From Monoraphidium neglectum (taxonomy: Eukaryota > Chlorophyta > Chlorophyceae > Sphaeropleales > Selenastraceae): a stretch of DNA of 10,453 nucleotides. The stretch covers positions 1 to 10,453 of the forward strand of contig NW_014012034.1 of the NCBI RefSeq assembly GCF_000611645.1. Direction: 5' to 3'. Under the pieces are notes generated by a model. It was given only the letters and a program-made list of their open reading frames with translations, had not been told where the DNA came from and made no database searches. The translations under genes and the position numbers were made by a program. Below, piece by piece: positions 7,735 through 10,453 of this stretch (its first letter is position 1; every line of letters begins with the position of its first letter).

Positions 7735-7876
7735 TGACGCCGTCAGCCTTTTGGGTGTGTAGCGCGGCACCCTTGAGAGTATCATAATGCAAAGCCGTGT
7801 GACACGCTAGACATGTTCGCAGCAGCTAGACCTGGCGTAATGCCGCATACGGTACTTGCGTAATTTTACATGATCA
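7735..7876 (+). promoter_or_regulatory. Promoter module of array gene 3, altered at two elements
   Basis: TGACGCCGTCA is intact at 7735-7745. The second half-site reads GCGGCACCC (7764-7772) where units 1 and 3 have GCGTCACCC. The TATA-like box reads TAGACATG (7808-7815) in place of TATACATG. GCGTAATTTTACATGATCA is present at 7858-7876, but 50 nt after the TATA position instead of 27. The extra sequence includes second copies of GCTAGAC and GCGTAAT, suggesting a small local duplication. Weaker or shifted transcription of this copy is a reasonable inference. Confidence 0.55.
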
Positions 7877-7978
7877 CCTGAAACGCGCTCGTTCCCCTCA
7901 TACGGCTCGCCAGCTGACGAGGGCAACTCTCTAGGGACCTGCAAGCACTCGTTGTCCTCCCTCGTATCAGCAACCACC

Positions 7979-9158
7979 ATGTTGCATGTCATGCAGGCCT
8001 GGAGCTTTGGCTGGGCCCGCAGCAGCACTGGCGCCGCTGGCACAGCCGCGCGCGCCCTTGTCCGCCGCCCCGGCTTCACCAAGGGCCCCTTTTGCAGCAA
8101 GGTGGGTGGCAGGTGTCAGATCAGGTCGACCTTGCCCCCGACCTTGATCTCGCCGGCGTGCCCAAACATTGCGCATGAGTGCGCAAGCTTACGCCATGCC
8201 GCACCTGCCGCAAAGCTTGCGATCAGCAAAGCGCGCTACACCACGCCATCCTTTGTCCCACACGTCCTGATGGCAGGCTATGGTACCCCCTGAGGGCGTC
8301 ATGAGCCCGTTCAAGAGGCCAGGCTCCGCGCCCGGCAGCTTCCACGCCAGCTTCGAGGTGCTGCCTGGCAACGGCCCCGCGGACGAGCCCAGCGGCGCCG
8401 CCGCAGGCGAGGCGCCGCGCGTGGCATACGCCGTCAGGGCGGACCCGATGCTCCTTGAAGCGGTGCGTCAGATGATGCCAGAGCTTCTCGCCCTGCCGAG
8501 CGGCGACGACACCCCCAGCGCCGGCGCCGGCGGCGGAGCCGGCGGCGCGGCTTTCGCGCGGCTCAGCCCTGCGGCGTCTGCGGTCCTGGCGGACGCCGCC
8601 GCCGCCGCAGCAGCAGCAGCCTCGGAAACTGCGATCACCCTCGAGACAGCGACGCATGTGATGTACGGCGGCTGCTTGTACCCGCTGCTGTGGAATGCTG
8701 ATGGCGAGCCGATCATCCTCGCGCCCAACTACACTAATGTGAGGGCTCTGCCTGGCGTCGGCACGCGGCTGCTGCGCCTGCCGCCGTGCAGCACGGCCCG
8801 CGACAGGATCGAGCAGCTCAGGGCGCTGGGCGCGGTGGTGGGCGATGCAAGCGAGCGGGAGCCAGATTCCGAAGAATCGGAGTGGGATGGCGATACAGAA
8901 TCGGATCATGACGATTGGGTCCCGCCCCTCCCTCTCGTCGACGGCGGTGCGCACTTGCACGTGGTGCTCCCAAACGGAGACGTTGCCCCAGTGTTTCCGT
9001 CGCCTGACCACCCCAAGCTCGGCCACCTGCACTATTACGCGGCGCCCCGCGCGTCTGTGTCGGGCCAGGTTGCAACCGGCAAGGCCTGGCCAAGTCCAGT
9101 CTGCCAGACTCTGGCAAAGCTGCCAGTAGACCGCTACTACGAAGTGTACCTGGCATGA
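7979..9158 (+). CDS. Array gene 3: unrecognised protein with acidic insert
   Basis: Exons 7979-8101 and 8277-9158 around a 175-bp phase-0 GT-AG intron give 334 residues. Exon 1 (41 residues, starting MLHVMQAWSF) has no acidic residue and shares ARALVRRP with copies 2 and 4. Exon 2 carries FHASFEVL (63-70), THVMYGGCLYP (167-177), GVGTRLL (201-207), ALGAVVGDA (224-232), LHVVLPNGDVAPVF and terminal EVYL, with Cys174 and Cys212 invariant. It differs from copy 2 by a strongly acidic stretch at about 233-255 (many D/E/S), placed between the ALGAVVGDA and LHVV blocks, where each copy differs in length and sequence. That suggests a surface loop. The start is set by alignment with its neighbours. The frame is intact, so I see no sign of a pseudogene despite the altered promoter. 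Confidence 0.85.
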
Positions 9159-9523
9159 AGGGCTGCCTGCAGGATCCGCTCAGCTGGGTTCTGCGCGGCA
9201 CGCACGTATGCGCATGAACAGAGGCGCCCGGCCGGGCGGCGGGCACTGTTGCCCTGCGCTGCGAAGTGCTGATTCAGCCTTGCCAGCAGCCCACCACCAC
9301 TTGCGCGGGCATGCCGCCCCACCGCACACATACCGTGTGCACTCCCACTGCACGCCCAATTCAACATGAAAAAAACGACGCCTCTCAGGCTAACCACAAC
9401 TGAATCGCCTTCATGAAGGGAGTGTGGGATTGTGAGGATGTCAGGTTGGGTAGAGAAGTCCCGGGAGCATTTCAACTAGCCGTTTCTGCGGCTGCTCTGC
9501 AATCGTCCTCCTCTTGTGTACAC

Positions 9524-9528
9524 TGTAA
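9524..9528 (+). terminator. Candidate polyadenylation signal of array gene 3
   Basis: TGTAA about 366 nt after the stop of array gene 3. It lies inside the block shared among units, but the other units do not keep TGTAA at this exact place, so support is weak. Confidence 0.2.
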
Positions 9529-9588
9529 CTCATTTCAAACGCTGTGTCCACGCCCCGTGCTGTAGTACACGCTCATGAGCCAGCCGGC

Positions 9589-9615
9589 AGCCATGCACTG
9601 TAGCCATGCACTGTA
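9589..9615. repeat. 13-bp direct repeat, two copies
   Basis: AGCCATGCACTGT occurs twice back to back just before the TGACGCCGTCA element of unit 3. The other units have no such duplication here. Confidence 0.85.
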
Positions 9616-9618
9616 CCC

Positions 9619-9741
9619 TGACGCCGTCAGCCTCTGGGGTGTGTAGCGCGTCACCCTTGAATGGCTACGAAGACTTGTTGAACTTGAACAGAATCTATAC
9701 ATGTGCACAACGCAACATATGCGCGTAATATTACATAATCA
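9619..9741 (+). promoter_or_regulatory. Promoter module of array gene 4
   Basis: TGACGCCGTCA (9619-9629), GCGTCACCC (9648-9656), TATACATG (9696-9703) and GCGTAATATTACATAATCA (9723-9741). The step from the first element to TATA is 77 nt (76 in unit 1) and from TATA to the last element 27 nt (27 in unit 1), although the sequence between has diverged. The ATG follows at 9834. Confidence 0.6.
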
Positions 9742-9833
9742 CCCCAGCCAGAAACGCCCTCATACGGCCCGCCAGCTCACAAGGGCAACCCTCCAGCGAC
9801 CTGCAGCACCCGTGAAGTGCCCTGGTATCCACA

Positions 9834-10453
9834 ATGACAATATCACAAGCCATGCAGTCCTGGAGGTTCGTCTGGGCCGGGAGCAGCACCTGTGCCGCTG
9901 GCACAGCCGCGCGTGCCCTTGTCCGCCGCCCCTTCTTCACCAAGGGCACCTTCGGCTGCAAGGTGAGGGGCAGGTGTCAAACCAGGTCGACCTCGCCCCC
10001 GACCTTCATCTCGCCAGCGTGCCTGAACATTGCGCATGCGCGCACACGTTTGCGCCATGCCGCGTCTGCCTGAAGGCGTCCTTTCAGCAAAGCGCAGTAC
10101 ACCACGCCGCCCCGCGTTCTCTACTCGCCCTGATGGCAGGCTACCGCGGCCCCTGAGAGCATCGTGAGCCCGTTCAAGGGACCGGACCCCGCGCCCATCA
10201 GCTTCCACGCCAGCTTTGAGGTGCTCCCGGGCGGCGGCCCCAGGGCCGACGGGCCCATTGACGAGCCCAGCAGCGCCGCAGGCGAGGCGCCGCGCGGGGC
10301 TTACGTCAGGGCCAACCCGATGCTCCTCGAGGCGGTGCGCCCGGCGCTGCCTGGGCTGTTCGCCCCGCCGAGCGGCGACGACGTCCCCATCACCAGCGGC
10401 TGCGGCGGCAGCGGCGCGGCTGTCGCGCGGCTCAGTGCGGCGGTGTCTGTGGT
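9834..10453 (+). CDS. Array gene 4: unrecognised targeted protein, 3' end outside window
   Basis: Exon 1 is 9834-9962 (43 residues, starting MTISQAMQSW, no acidic residue, with TAARALVRRP and FTKGTF shared with neighbours). The intron is 9963-10139 (177 bp, GTGAGG to TGGCAG, phase 0). Exon 2 runs open from 10140 to the window end, giving 104 more residues: VSPFKG, FHASFEVL and PMLLEAV are conserved, then an Ala/Gly/Ser-rich stretch. The conserved cysteine core is not reached, so it cannot be judged whether this copy is intact. The exon 2 start aligns codon for codon with copies 2 and 3. It has an insertion relative to them after FEVLPGGGP and a Cys in the glycine-rich stretch. Confidence 0.78.

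Larger units (their letters stand above)
7527..9421 (+). repeat. Tandem duplication unit 2 (promoter, array gene 3, 3' flank)
   Basis: Same order and sequence blocks as unit 1, starting with the shared GTGTGGGATTGTGAGGATGT block at 7527. Its 3' flank matches that of unit 1 at 7343-7519 in patches, including GCACTGTTGCCC and ACAACTGAATCGCC. This shows that the 3' flank was duplicated with the gene. Confidence 0.85.
9422..10453 (+). repeat. Tandem duplication unit 3, cut by the window edge
   Basis: It begins with the same shared block at 9422, followed by the promoter module and array gene 4. The repeat continues past the end of the window, so the full number of copies is unknown. Confidence 0.8.

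Noticed and set aside
8223..9032. 269-residue open frame antisense to array gene 3, with a similar one (5906-6580) antisense to gene 2
   Set aside because: Both are shadows of GC-rich coding sequence, alike only because the sense genes are alike; no recognisable domain.
7979..9158. Array gene 3 as a pseudogene
   Set aside because: The promoter is altered, but splice sites, frame and all conserved blocks are intact.
9728..9736. TAATATTAC, identical to the nonanucleotide at geminivirus replication origins
   Set aside because: The same place in the other two units reads TAATTTTAC, there is no hairpin around it and no Rep-like gene. It is part of the conserved promoter element.

Overview
The window looks like nuclear DNA of a green alga, most likely a GC-rich chlorophyte. 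Coding and non-coding DNA are both GC-rich. Genes are split by short GT-AG introns (about 160-370 bp, one of 783 bp) and there is plenty of alanine-coding GCC/GCN repeat. The one gene with a firm identity is a nuclear-encoded chloroplast SecA carrying an N-terminal transit peptide. There are no bacterial-style operons, no RNA genes and no CRISPR. The species cannot be fixed from this sequence alone.

Left part (1-2593, minus strand): the 5' portion of the chloroplast secA gene. Five exons give about 299 residues: transit peptide, SecA N-terminus, Walker A, the DEAD motor segment and Walker B/DEVD. The rest of the gene lies beyond position 1. The middle intron (828-1610) is long and repeat-rich. 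Positions 2594-3224 are a divergent intergenic region with a strong inverted-repeat structure.

Right part (3225-10453, plus strand): a head-to-tail array of four paralogous two-exon genes, the last cut by the window edge. I do not recognise the family. Each copy has a short basic first exon that looks like an organelle-targeting peptide, a phase-0 intron at the same place, and a second exon with the conserved core. In the three complete copies the core has a YGGC(L/I)YP block, a GTRLL block, an ALGAVVGDA block, an LH(V/A)V(L/Y)P(N/D)G block and a terminal EVYL. Two cysteines are invariant and exactly 38 residues apart in all three. Copy 1 is the diverged member. Copies 2, 3 and 4 are recent duplicates that share promoters and introns, and copies 2 and 3 also share 3' flanks, so the repeat unit is promoter plus gene plus 3' flank.

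The duplicated promoters keep a fixed layout: a TGACGCCGTCA inverted repeat, 73-77 nt to a TATACATG box, 27 nt (50 in copy 3) to a GCGTAATWTTACATRATCA element, then 83-111 nt to the ATG. Copy 3 has a changed TATA box and a changed second TGACG half-site. The array is the best candidate here for an undescribed system: a locally expanding, probably organelle-targeted protein family with a shared regulatory module, next to the gene for the thylakoid protein-export motor. No functional link between the two is shown by the sequence.
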